Origin: a virus
Length of the DNA stretch: 23,618 bases
Direction: 5' to 3' (one strand)
IMG/VR virus record: IMGVR_UViG_3300021960_000520
Coordinates: 1 to 23,618 of that record
Shown piece after piece: positions 5,973-13,346 of this stretch; position 1 is the first letter of the stretch, and each line of letters begins with the position of its first letter. The notes beneath the pieces were generated by a model. That model worked only from the letters and a program-made list of their open reading frames with translations, was not told where the DNA came from and ran no database searches. A program made the position numbers and the translations under genes.

Positions 5973-8445
5973 CGGCTTCAACTTCCTTTGTTCTATCTTG
6001 ACTATTTAAGTGCTTCGCTTTATTTTGTAATTTAAGGTCTTTGAACTTGTCATTATAAATATTCCAAATACCTTCATCTGTGCTTTTATCAACGGGTTTT
6101 TGTTCATAGCCCGTCCATGCTATCCACATTTTTTCTCCTTTTGTTTCTACAACTCTAAAATGAAGTTTAGTTTCAAACTTATTTCCTTTTAGAATGTATT
6201 CATGATAGCCATGTCTTTGAACACCTAATTGAACTTCTCCTTCATCAAGTAATTTAGTTCTATCTATATTTGTAGATATTTCAGCAGGATATTTTACGGC
6301 TTTTCCAAAGAAAGCAAAAATATCATCATCAGTAGCAATATCAATATTCCAATTTAGAATTTCTTCTTTATGCTCTACTGCAAAAGAAAGATTGCCGTCC
6401 TTTCTAAGATAGACTTTAAATTGAGAAGATTCTTTAACAATTTTATCATGTTCTGCAATTACAATATTATTTTTAACTGTAAGACCATCTCTTAAATTAA
6501 TCCATTCTCCTAGTTCTTTTTTATTAGATTCTAGTAGAGTTTCATAATCATTAGCATATTCTTTTAAAAGAAAATTATGAACATCTATAACTGTTTGGGG
6601 TTTATTTTTATTTTTGATGAAGTTAATTATTGCTACTGTAAGTTTTCCTTGCATCGTTTTGAGAGTTTCTTCTGCTTCTTCTTTCCAAAAATCTAAATCT
6701 TGTAGGGCATTCTTAGACATTAGATTGTTTTCTTGAAAACCATAAATAGTAAATCCGTCCATACTTTTAGCAATAATAGTAGCAGTTCCGTGAATATTAT
6801 CTGTAATCGTTATACCTTTTTTAAGAGCCTCAACATTATATTTTAGAGAAGGCTTAGTATCTTTAGCCAACATCTCTAATGTAACTATTTTATCGGGTTC
6901 TTCGACTTCGGGTATTTCTATAACCTTAGCAGAATAAAGTGTATATTTTCCCCCACTTTCTTTTACTTCATCTACTTTGACTCTAATGATTTGGCCAACA
7001 TCAACAACGGTTTTTGTGTTGAGGGCTTTACCAACATTCATGTAAAATTTACCGTTTATTTCAGTTCCGCCCTCTTCTTCATCAATTGGCCCTGCCCCTA
7101 AAGTATAGGAATACATACCCGATTTTGTGCCTTTCTTATCAAGAACAATCAAATCTAAATCTACAAATTTCTTCCATTTTACCCATTTAGGATTTTTCTT
7201 TGTTCCTATGAAATATGTGGATTCTATATCCTTGATAACAACTCCTTCGGAAGTAGGCATTTCCATAATTTCTTCTGCGTATTCCTTTACATCTTTTAGA
7301 TTATCTGCAATCCTAGTATCTTTTTTAGAAGGAAAGAATAAATCTTCCGAAGATTTTGTAGAGTAATTATTGAATAGAATATTGATTCTTTTTCTCAATG
7401 GTTCATCTGTTAGTTTTTGATTTTCATGCCTCAAAATATCAAAAACATGGGCTTTGAGTCTAGACTCTTTGTAGGAATTTTTGAAAATATGGGCTATTGT
7501 ATCGGCCCTATGAAGTGCTTTATCACCATCAAACAGTATCAATTCAGCATCAAGAATACAATCCCCGTATTCCTTTTTCTCTAATTCTTTGACTTGTTCT
7601 TTACACTTCTCGGTAATGTCTTTTTCATTATATGAATAGATTGAAACCTTGCCGTCTATTTTGTGTAATTGGATTCTCATTCCGTCATATTTTTCTTGAA
7701 CTACATATTCTCCGCTAAACCCTTTGAGTTCATTCATATCTTCAATGTCAAAAATTCGATACATTGGTTTATTTGGAACTAAGAAATGAACATTCGCTTT
7801 TTGTTCTTTTTGAATTTCTACAAGTTCTTCAAATTCTTCTTCTTCATGTTTTGAGAAATAAAATAATTCTAGAATGTTAAGTGCTTCCTCTACTTTCTTT
7901 TCTACTTGTTTTGTATCTTTATCATCACCATAATGTTCAATAATATAGAGGCTAATATCTTCTTCTTGTAAATCAAGACCTTGAAGCCCTTCGGTTAAAG
8001 TATCTTCTTCCATATCTTTGATTGAATATATATCTTTAGGTAGGGCTTTATCATCGGAGCGAAGAGCATAATGAACAAATTTAACCATTGTTTCGGGCGA
8101 AGATAAAAGAGCCTCTAATACATCTCCCTTAAATTTGTCAGCGAATGGGTCTTCTACTTTTTCGGAATCATATCTCATAAGTTTAATTGCTTCATAAATA
8201 TCTTTAGCAACATTCGATTCGGGGTTTTTAGCATCTTTATCTTCTATTTTTTCTTCTCCAACATAATTTTCTAATTCGTCTTTTATTTCCGAAGAAAAGG
8301 CTCGATTGATTTCTTCAATGATATTTCGCCAACGCCCCCCATATTCTTTGGGGTCTTCTTTTGCTGAAAGATATGCTACTCTTGTTTTCTCAAAGAGTCG
8401 AAGGATTACATTAGAAGCGTTATCTTTTTCGATAAGATACGCCAT
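5953..8445 (-). CDS. ATP-dependent DNA ligase with C-terminal LigD phosphoesterase-like domain
   Basis: An 830-residue, multi-domain ligase. Residues 1-245 are helical and acidic, in the place of a DNA-binding domain. The adenylation domain carries motif I EKYDGMR (Lys252 would take the AMP), motif III ILDAEL (297-302), motif IIIa HVFDIL (333-338), motif IV EGVVIKD (400-406) and motif V KWVKWKK (420-426). An OB fold follows (about 430-515), then a linker with a likely winged helix (about 595-665). Residues about 675-785 resemble the LigD 3'-phosphoesterase fold ('FAVEH...LNW...GKAVKYPAE...GEVQLG...HEYIL...HFRV'). The HYDFR signature of active enzymes is missing, so I doubt phosphoesterase activity. 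The gene sits between head genes, an odd place for a replication or repair enzyme. Most cellular ATP-dependent ligases of this class are much shorter. Confidence 0.88.
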   Translation of the reverse strand: MAYLIEKDNASNVILRLFEKTRVAYLSAKEDPKEYGGRWRNIIEEINRAFSSEIKDELENYVGEEKIEDKDAKNPESNVAKDIYEAIKLMRYDSEKVEDPFADKFKGDVLEALLSSPETMVKFVHYALRSDDKALPKDIYSIKDMEEDTLTEGLQGLDLQEEDISLYIIEHYGDDKDTKQVEKKVEEALNILELFYFSKHEEEEFEELVEIQKEQKANVHFLVPNKPMYRIFDIEDMNELKGFSGEYVVQEKYDGMRIQLHKIDGKVSIYSYNEKDITEKCKEQVKELEKKEYGDCILDAELILFDGDKALHRADTIAHIFKNSYKESRLKAHVFDILRHENQKLTDEPLRKRINILFNNYSTKSSEDLFFPSKKDTRIADNLKDVKEYAEEIMEMPTSEGVVIKDIESTYFIGTKKNPKWVKWKKFVDLDLIVLDKKGTKSGMYSYTLGAGPIDEEEGGTEINGKFYMNVGKALNTKTVVDVGQIIRVKVDEVKESGGKYTLYSAKVIEIPEVEEPDKIVTLEMLAKDTKPSLKYNVEALKKGITITDNIHGTATIIAKSMDGFTIYGFQENNLMSKNALQDLDFWKEEAEETLKTMQGKLTVAIINFIKNKNKPQTVIDVHNFLLKEYANDYETLLESNKKELGEWINLRDGLTVKNNIVIAEHDKIVKESSQFKVYLRKDGNLSFAVEHKEEILNWNIDIATDDDIFAFFGKAVKYPAEISTNIDRTKLLDEGEVQLGVQRHGYHEYILKGNKFETKLHFRVVETKGEKMWIAWTGYEQKPVDKSTDEGIWNIYNDKFKDLKLQNKAKHLNSQDRTKEVEADDTNAS

Positions 8446-8456
8446 TTTTCATCACT

Positions 8457-8849
8457 TTATTCATAGCCTAAATCTCGCATAATTGCATCTACAATTCTCG
8501 TAAATTCCATTAAATGTTTATCGTAGTCCAATATTTTTTTATCTACTAAAGGGTTAATCAAAGAATAAACATTATCAAATGCACTATTTAATTGATTTTT
8601 TAGTTTTGAGTTCAATTCTTGCTTTTTCACACTTTCACCTGCTAAACCATATCCCGAATGTGTATTTTTATTGTTTTCAATTTTAGTATTGTCATTTTCA
8701 GCCTTTGGTCTTTTGACTTTGACTTCTTCCATATCATCATCATAAGGCAAATTTACTTCGTTTTCTTGTTGAATAAGTTGTTTTACTAAACGAAGTTGTT
8801 CTACTGTCTGTCTAATTATTGCTTCTTCTTTGGTAACTTTTTCGGGCAT
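8457..8849 (-). CDS. Small helical hypothetical protein
   Basis: A 130-residue protein in two helical halves (about 5-27 and 75-128) joined by a polar linker rich in Asn, Lys and Glu (about 40-72). I chose the ATG at 8849 because GGAGGA stands seven bases before it. The upstream ATG at 8864 has no site of its own, and that site would lie inside its codons. It follows the small protein with a C-terminal tag and precedes the ligase. No family recognised; a scaffold accessory or head-joining role is possible from position only. Confidence 0.72.
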   Translation of the reverse strand: MPEKVTKEEAIIRQTVEQLRLVKQLIQQENEVNLPYDDDMEEVKVKRPKAENDNTKIENNKNTHSGYGLAGESVKKQELNSKLKNQLNSAFDNVYSLINPLVDKKILDYDKHLMEFTRIVDAIMRDLGYE

Positions 8850-8850
8850 T

Positions 8851-9084
8851 TTATCTTCCTCCATTTACAAATTTATCAATGTCTTCCCAACTCATTTTAT
8901 GGATTGCATCGGAATCGGGAACTCCCATGTTTGTCATTGAAGGTGTTGGTGTTTCAGTAACTACAAATCCCGACTTCATCAATAAGTTGTCTTTATGATA
9001 AACGGCTCTTTCTAGTTCTTTTATTCTATCAGTTAGTGCTTTTAGAATTTCTAAAAGTTCAGTATCTTGTTCTACATCATTCAT
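8851..9084 (-). CDS. Short coiled-coil protein with C-terminal MSW tag
   Basis: A 77-residue protein: a coiled-coil helix (about 5-36), a flexible Thr/Pro/Ser stretch (about 41-60) and then IHKMSWEDIDKFVNGGR. The MSW motif begins 14 residues from the C-terminus, exactly as in the protease-scaffold protein, and shares the same spacing of Trp, Asp-Ile, Lys, Val and Gly. That makes chance unlikely. A coiled coil plus a flexible linker plus a shell-binding tail is the layout of a minimal scaffold, so this may be an auxiliary scaffold or head-core protein. Its start overlaps the preceding gene by 8 bases. Confidence 0.78.
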   Translation of the reverse strand: MNDVEQDTELLEILKALTDRIKELERAVYHKDNLLMKSGFVVTETPTPSMTNMGVPDSDAIHKMSWEDIDKFVNGGR

Positions 9085-10519
9085 CTCTTAAATCCCCCTT
9101 TCTTTTTGGAAATACTACTTCTCTTAATTGACGATATAGTAACTCATACTCTTTACGAAGTCTGCTACTTAACGCTACCATATCAATATTCCTCTCGTCA
9201 ATAGATTCAAACCTTTTTTTCATTTTATTGTCAGATTTTATTAAATCTAATTCTTTGAGCATATCAATTAGTTCACCTAATCGAGTAAAGTCTTGACCAA
9301 AATATTCTGTTGGCTCAACTGATTGTAAGGTTTTCTTGAGTCTTTTTCTTTCTTTATCATCTAAAGTGTCTAGAATTGGGCTGAATTCTTTTTCGATTTC
9401 TTGTTTTTTAATGAATGTTTCTAAATATTCATTTACATATTCTTCTAATTCCTTTATGTTAGAATTTAATTCGGACTCATACAGTTCGGCATTTTCTTCT
9501 TTTAGTCTATCATTCAAATTCATTAAATCTTCATCGGAAATAGTATCTTCTACATTATCTAAACTAGAAACATATTCTTCAATTATTCTATCTAAATCAT
9601 CAAGTTCAAAAGCCATTGAATAAGGGTCATCTAGTGTGCTACTAAAAAGAGTAGCCATATCTTCTACAAATCTACCTCTATATCCTGCTATGTTTTCTTC
9701 TTTATTCAAACGATAAAATAATACAGTTACTATTTTTGTAGGTCTATTTATTTCTAATAAGCGAGATAAAATATCCTCTTCGTAATTTGCCCTAAGAAAT
9801 ATTTCGTTATCTTCATCATTCAAAGTCGAATTCAAAATCTTATTTATTCTTCTTCCTAAGTTTTTCAGTTCTCTAAACTGTTCTTGTTCTTTATAGGGTT
9901 GAGTTGTAATGATAAGTTTTCCCTTATCTTGAATAAAATACATTACATCATTAGAGTCTTTTTCTATTCTTTCTAGAAAATTTCCTAATCCATCAATTTT
10001 TTTAGCCCAATCTAAATTAGAAGAAAAAGGGCCATTTTGGAATTTTTCAAGACTAGTTTCAATATTTTTTATAATTTTAATATATGATTCTTGTATTTTT
10101 TTATCTTTAAATTCTCCTCTTACGATACCTTCAAAGATTTTAGAGGCTTCTACTATTGTTGTAGGAGGTTTTATTTTTGTTATTCTTTTCAATTCTAACG
10201 CAGTTTCATATATTGAAACTAAAAGTGTATTTAAAAATGAAGTGTCTATGTCTTTAGATAAAGATTTTAGATACTTTTTAATTTTGTTAAGGCTATCATC
10301 AACAGATTTAGATTCCTCTTCATTTAGATAGTCGTTTTTATATTCATCTGTATTAGCAACATATCTATTCACTTCTTTAATATATTGTTCAAGCCCATCC
10401 CCTTTCTCACTATCAAATCTACGCATAGCATCTTCAACAGTAATTCCTTTAGGCATTCTGCCGCTTCTATCTAAAGAGTCCTCTTCATTTTCTGCTTTAA
10501 GGATAGAAGTCCAAGACAT
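9077..10519 (-). CDS. Tagged large helical protein, possible head-core or internal protein
   Basis: A 480-residue protein starting MSWTSILKAENEED, a clear copy of the tag. The ATG at 10519 is preceded by GGTGAG at five bases; an ATG four codons upstream has no site and would hide the tag. The rest is almost all helix, very rich in Glu, Lys, Asp, Leu and Ile, with long coiled-coil stretches (about 310-390 and 430-475) and no cysteine or membrane segment. It lies between the portal region and the scaffold-related genes. An internal head protein or part of a scaffold core is likely from tag, composition and position. No known family is apparent. Confidence 0.8.
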   Translation of the reverse strand: MSWTSILKAENEEDSLDRSGRMPKGITVEDAMRRFDSEKGDGLEQYIKEVNRYVANTDEYKNDYLNEEESKSVDDSLNKIKKYLKSLSKDIDTSFLNTLLVSIYETALELKRITKIKPPTTIVEASKIFEGIVRGEFKDKKIQESYIKIIKNIETSLEKFQNGPFSSNLDWAKKIDGLGNFLERIEKDSNDVMYFIQDKGKLIITTQPYKEQEQFRELKNLGRRINKILNSTLNDEDNEIFLRANYEEDILSRLLEINRPTKIVTVLFYRLNKEENIAGYRGRFVEDMATLFSSTLDDPYSMAFELDDLDRIIEEYVSSLDNVEDTISDEDLMNLNDRLKEENAELYESELNSNIKELEEYVNEYLETFIKKQEIEKEFSPILDTLDDKERKRLKKTLQSVEPTEYFGQDFTRLGELIDMLKELDLIKSDNKMKKRFESIDERNIDMVALSSRLRKEYELLYRQLREVVFPKRKGDLRDE

Positions 10520-10524
10520 AATGC

Positions 10525-10749
10525 TCACCATTTATTTTCTGTTCGTGGTCTTTTCTTGATAGGTAATTGAATAGCATCGGGAGTATCAGCAGAACCAACT
10601 TTAGATTTATGGGTTGTATCGGGTGGAAGTCCACCTAAAGAATAATCCCTAGATGGCCTAACTTGATTATCGTTTGACATTTTTTCTGCTCTTACTTTCG
10701 CTAATTCTTTTACTAATCTTCTCTCTTTTTGTCCTATATCTTCTGTCAT
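10525..10749 (-). CDS. Small basic hypothetical protein downstream of portal
   Basis: A 74-residue protein starting MTEDIGQKERR: a charged helix (about 1-25), then a Pro/Asp/Ser-rich, probably disordered half ending in a basic KKRPRTENKW. The ATG at 10749 lies right after the portal stop and has AAGGAG about 11 bases upstream. A GTG start at 10770 would also be possible. The disordered half resembles the end of the portal protein ('GLP-D' and 'SVGPD/VGSAD' segments), so the two may be related or contact the same partner. Function unknown. Confidence 0.65.
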   Translation of the reverse strand: MTEDIGQKERRLVKELAKVRAEKMSNDNQVRPSRDYSLGGLPPDTTHKSKVGSADTPDAIQLPIKKRPRTENKW

Positions 10750-10750
10750 A

Positions 10751-12322
10751 TTAACCAATTCTCCTTTCACTTCTTCTATCTACATTTTGGTTTCCCGCAT
10801 CTGTCGGCAATCCCGTAAATCTCTTATCGGGGCCTACGCTCATCGAGGGTTTATTTCTTGTGGTTGCAGGATTCTCTTGAGGTTTAGAAGGCATACCTCC
10901 ACCTTCTGCAAATTGTCTTTGCATTTCATCTAAATCTCTTTGGTCTAAATTTGACCCTGCTAATGAATTACTTTCTATTGCTTTTTCAGTAGGGGCTTCT
11001 TGTGTTTCTACGGGTTCGGGCTTCTTAAAAGTAAAGTTTCCATCTTCGTCCATTTCAACTTCAAATCCAAGATTTTTAGTAGAAGCGGCAATATTAACTT
11101 CAAGTTCTCTCTTTCTCAATACTGCAATTTCATCTTCTTCTTCACTTGGAGGTAGTTTCAAATTCCAATCTGTAATACCGAATTGCTTAACCAAAAAAGG
11201 AAATACATAATTATTATACACATTTTGAGCCATTTGAACTGCTCGGTTAGTAACAAGGATTTGCATACCTTCATTATTCAATCCTCCACTTGTAGTATTG
11301 TCAGCCATAAACACTTTACTTACACCATAAAATGCTGAAATCCTATCTCTTAAATCATCTTTAACTGAAACATAATCCATTTCTTTTAGACTATCCATGA
11401 ACTTAATCCATTCAACAGACCCCTTTCCATTTTCTGCTTCTATTCCCATAACAGGAATATAATGGGGGTCTTGTTCCATTCTTTCTTTGACTCCACGCCA
11501 AAAGGCCGCCATTGAATCCATATTTCTTGTTTGAACTGCGAGAATCCCTCTCGGCATACGGCTTTTTGTATAAGACGAATTAACATAAGTTTCCATAGCA
11601 ATAAGAGTCATAATATGATTGAATAAAGTAAGAATAGGGGATTGACCATAAAGCCTACTAGGATTATATTTACTAAAGTGAAGTATTTCTCCTTCAATAT
11701 AATATTGCTCTTCTCCATTTGCTCTATTTACATAATGAATGGGGAGCAAATTACCTCCACAATCTTGACAATTTTCATACGGTTCAATAGAAATATAATT
11801 TCTATGATTGATACAAGTAAAGCCCTTTGTTCCACGAATACCTACTTCATCAGCATAAATACTCATAGTAACAGGGTCGCCCCTAAATAATTCTTTGATA
11901 CGGTGCATACGGATTTTACCATTACCGTCTAAATAATATTCTTTTACAAGAACAATATAAGCATCATCCATAATATTCAAATCCTCTTCTAATTCTTTTA
12001 GAACATCAATAAAGAGTTGCTCGGATTTATTGATATATCCCTCTAGAAATTTTTCAGCATATTCTAACTGTTTGGGATTTGGTAATGCTAGATTATTAGA
12101 ACCACATCTAGAACATTCAGTAACAGGTCTTTTATGTGTTTTTTGACATTCGTTACATCGGCTTTCATAGGCTTTTTCCCAAACATACCCTCTTCTAAAT
12201 ATCTCTTGTTTGAGTTGAGTAATACAAGTCCGAACAATAACCGATTGACTTACGACATTATAAATCATAGGGGCGGTCATCATGTAGGAGTTTTCTCTTT
12301 CTTGAATCCCTACATTATACAC
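10751..12322 (-). CDS. Portal protein with two zinc-binding knuckles (5' end uncertain)
   Basis: A portal protein of at least 523 residues, forming the DNA channel at one head vertex. Support comes from its place downstream of the terminase, the early 'MIYNVVSQSVIVRTCITQLKQE' helix region, HFSKYNPSRLYGQSPI (215-230), the helices after it (LFNHIMTLIAMETY), and VSKVFMADNTTSGGLNNEG (about 344-362), all typical of HK97-like portals. Two zinc sites are inserted: C56/C59/C70/C73 and C170/H173/C185/C188. The C-terminal 100 residues are polar and disordered. The listed start is a GTG with no ribosome site. The same frame stays open for 28 more codons, up to a TAG at 12407-12409, without a normal start. 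The best site (AGGAGGGG-A-ATG, ATG at 12399) lies in another frame and would need a -1 shift at a run of six A. Confidence 0.85.
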   Translation of the reverse strand: MYNVGIQERENSYMMTAPMIYNVVSQSVIVRTCITQLKQEIFRRGYVWEKAYESRCNECQKTHKRPVTECSRCGSNNLALPNPKQLEYAEKFLEGYINKSEQLFIDVLKELEEDLNIMDDAYIVLVKEYYLDGNGKIRMHRIKELFRGDPVTMSIYADEVGIRGTKGFTCINHRNYISIEPYENCQDCGGNLLPIHYVNRANGEEQYYIEGEILHFSKYNPSRLYGQSPILTLFNHIMTLIAMETYVNSSYTKSRMPRGILAVQTRNMDSMAAFWRGVKERMEQDPHYIPVMGIEAENGKGSVEWIKFMDSLKEMDYVSVKDDLRDRISAFYGVSKVFMADNTTSGGLNNEGMQILVTNRAVQMAQNVYNNYVFPFLVKQFGITDWNLKLPPSEEEDEIAVLRKRELEVNIAASTKNLGFEVEMDEDGNFTFKKPEPVETQEAPTEKAIESNSLAGSNLDQRDLDEMQRQFAEGGGMPSKPQENPATTRNKPSMSVGPDKRFTGLPTDAGNQNVDRRSERRIG

Positions 12323-12396
12323 CCTGCGGTCATTTGGCTTAGGGGTGCTTCTACGGAATAAATTCGTAAAGGAAAATCTACTTTTTTCAGCGATAG

Positions 12397-12409
12397 CATT
12401 CCCCTCCTA
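12397..12409 (-). promoter_or_regulatory. Strong ribosome site and ATG out of frame with the portal
   Basis: AGGAGGGGA immediately precedes an ATG at 12399. That frame begins MLSLKK and then ends after about 29 codons, while the adjacent frame holds an open, portal-like N-terminus (SRFSFTNLFRRS) that runs into the portal. The frames meet at six consecutive A residues (12382-12387). One more A would give a continuous protein. This marks the true portal start if a frameshift or an assembly error is accepted. Confidence 0.6.
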
Positions 12410-12444
12410 GTATATCCACGAATCTTTTACTCTTAGTTTTTCGC

Positions 12445-12858
12445 CTACCAATTGAAGTTACAAGCCCACCAACCCGCAGTTAGTTTGTTTTTCTTGTCCT
12501 TACAATTGTGCCTTGATTTGAAATTTTTTCTTCTTTCGGGGTCTTTGTGTTGAAGGAAATCTTCCATTCCTCTAAACCCAAAATTGACAATTTTAATAAT
12601 GGACTTCCCTCTTTCATAGACTCTAGCCAATACTCGATATTTGCTTTGGCTACCCTTTGGGGCTCTTTTGGGTTTATTAAAAGCAGGAAATGTTTCTCCC
12701 CGATATTTAATTTGACCACTTTTTGTTCTTTCAACATCAGCCTTTACAATAGAATGAAATGCTTCATCGGATATGCAATCATCACAACATGATTTCATAA
12801 AAATATCATCGGGTATCTCATAATGAATTTCTTCTTTTAGTATTGTTTTCCAACTCAT
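12445..12858 (-). CDS. Tagged small basic protein with RRKNFKSRHNC/WWAC motif
   Basis: A 137-residue protein starting MSWKTILKEE, a full copy of the tag, then a Cys cluster (24, 25, 28). Next comes a basic domain: YRGETFPAFNKPKR (52-65), short strands (about 72-95), RRKNFKSRHNC (109-119) and AGWWACNFNW at the end. The last part, 'RRKxFxxRHxC...WxC...W', is a conserved signature of small proteins common in marine phage genomes. Their function is unknown to me; they often lie near structural genes. Untagged relatives I recall begin at the basic domain, so the tag looks added to a pre-existing protein. The start has GGAGGA eight bases upstream and overlaps the preceding stop (ATGA). Confidence 0.82.
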   Translation of the reverse strand: MSWKTILKEEIHYEIPDDIFMKSCCDDCISDEAFHSIVKADVERTKSGQIKYRGETFPAFNKPKRAPKGSQSKYRVLARVYERGKSIIKIVNFGFRGMEDFLQHKDPERRKNFKSRHNCKDKKNKLTAGWWACNFNW

Positions 12859-13346
12859 ACTCCTTTCCTCCTTTTATATGTTTTACAAGCGGCACAAGTT
12901 GGCCTACATCTTTGTTTAGTTCCTTTAGAAGCATCTTCACGACCACAAGATTCTGTTCCCTCTTTATCATCTTCGCAAGATTGACAAGAAATCCAACCCT
13001 TTGCTTTACCACTACCGCCTCTTCTTGAAAACCAACCATGAAGACCTTCCTTTTTTTCTCTTGCGAAGTTATCTCCGCCTTTTTCAACTGAATTACCCCA
13101 ATTCTTAGCACCGACTTTACGACATTGAACTAAAGCCCCACTACCATAAGCAGAAGGCCATTCTTTATATCGGGATTTAACTTTATAGTAGCAAGCATCC
13201 TTTTCTTTCTTAAGTATTTCTTGCCAACTTTTCTTAACATACCCGCTAGAATAGGCCGCAGTTCTTACTTCTTCGGCCTTTTTCTTTGTTTCAAATGGCC
13301 CCCTTGAACCCCAATACCACCCATCTTTTTTATGAGTAATAGGCAT
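12855..13346 (-). CDS. Two-domain Cys-rich phage protein with internal MSW-like tag
   Basis: A 163-residue protein in three parts. Residues 1-36 match a small phage domain ('HKKDGWYWGSRGPF...KKKAEEV...AAYSSGY'). Residues 39-48 read KSWQEILKKE, the same motif as the N-terminal tags but here between domains. Residues about 50-163 form a basic Cys domain with CYYKVKSRYKEWPSAYGSGALVQCRK (C52, C75), GLHGWF (101-106), CQSC (121-124), CGR (134-136), CRP (147-149) and CAAC (151-154). This corresponds to a DUF5872-like phage family with a likely zinc site. It looks like a tagged protein that gained a new front domain. It overlaps the tagged downstream gene by four bases and follows the HMG-CoA lyase gene. 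Function unknown. Confidence 0.8.
   Translation of the reverse strand: MPITHKKDGWYWGSRGPFETKKKAEEVRTAAYSSGYVKKSWQEILKKEKDACYYKVKSRYKEWPSAYGSGALVQCRKVGAKNWGNSVEKGGDNFAREKKEGLHGWFSRRGGSGKAKGWISCQSCEDDKEGTESCGREDASKGTKQRCRPTCAACKTYKRRKGV

Noticed and set aside
12480-12737. An 85-codon frame overlapping the tagged basic protein
   Set aside because: It is the shifted frame of 12445-12858, which has the tag, a conserved C-terminal motif and a proper start. The frame at 12818-13111 is rejected for the same reason against 12855-13346.
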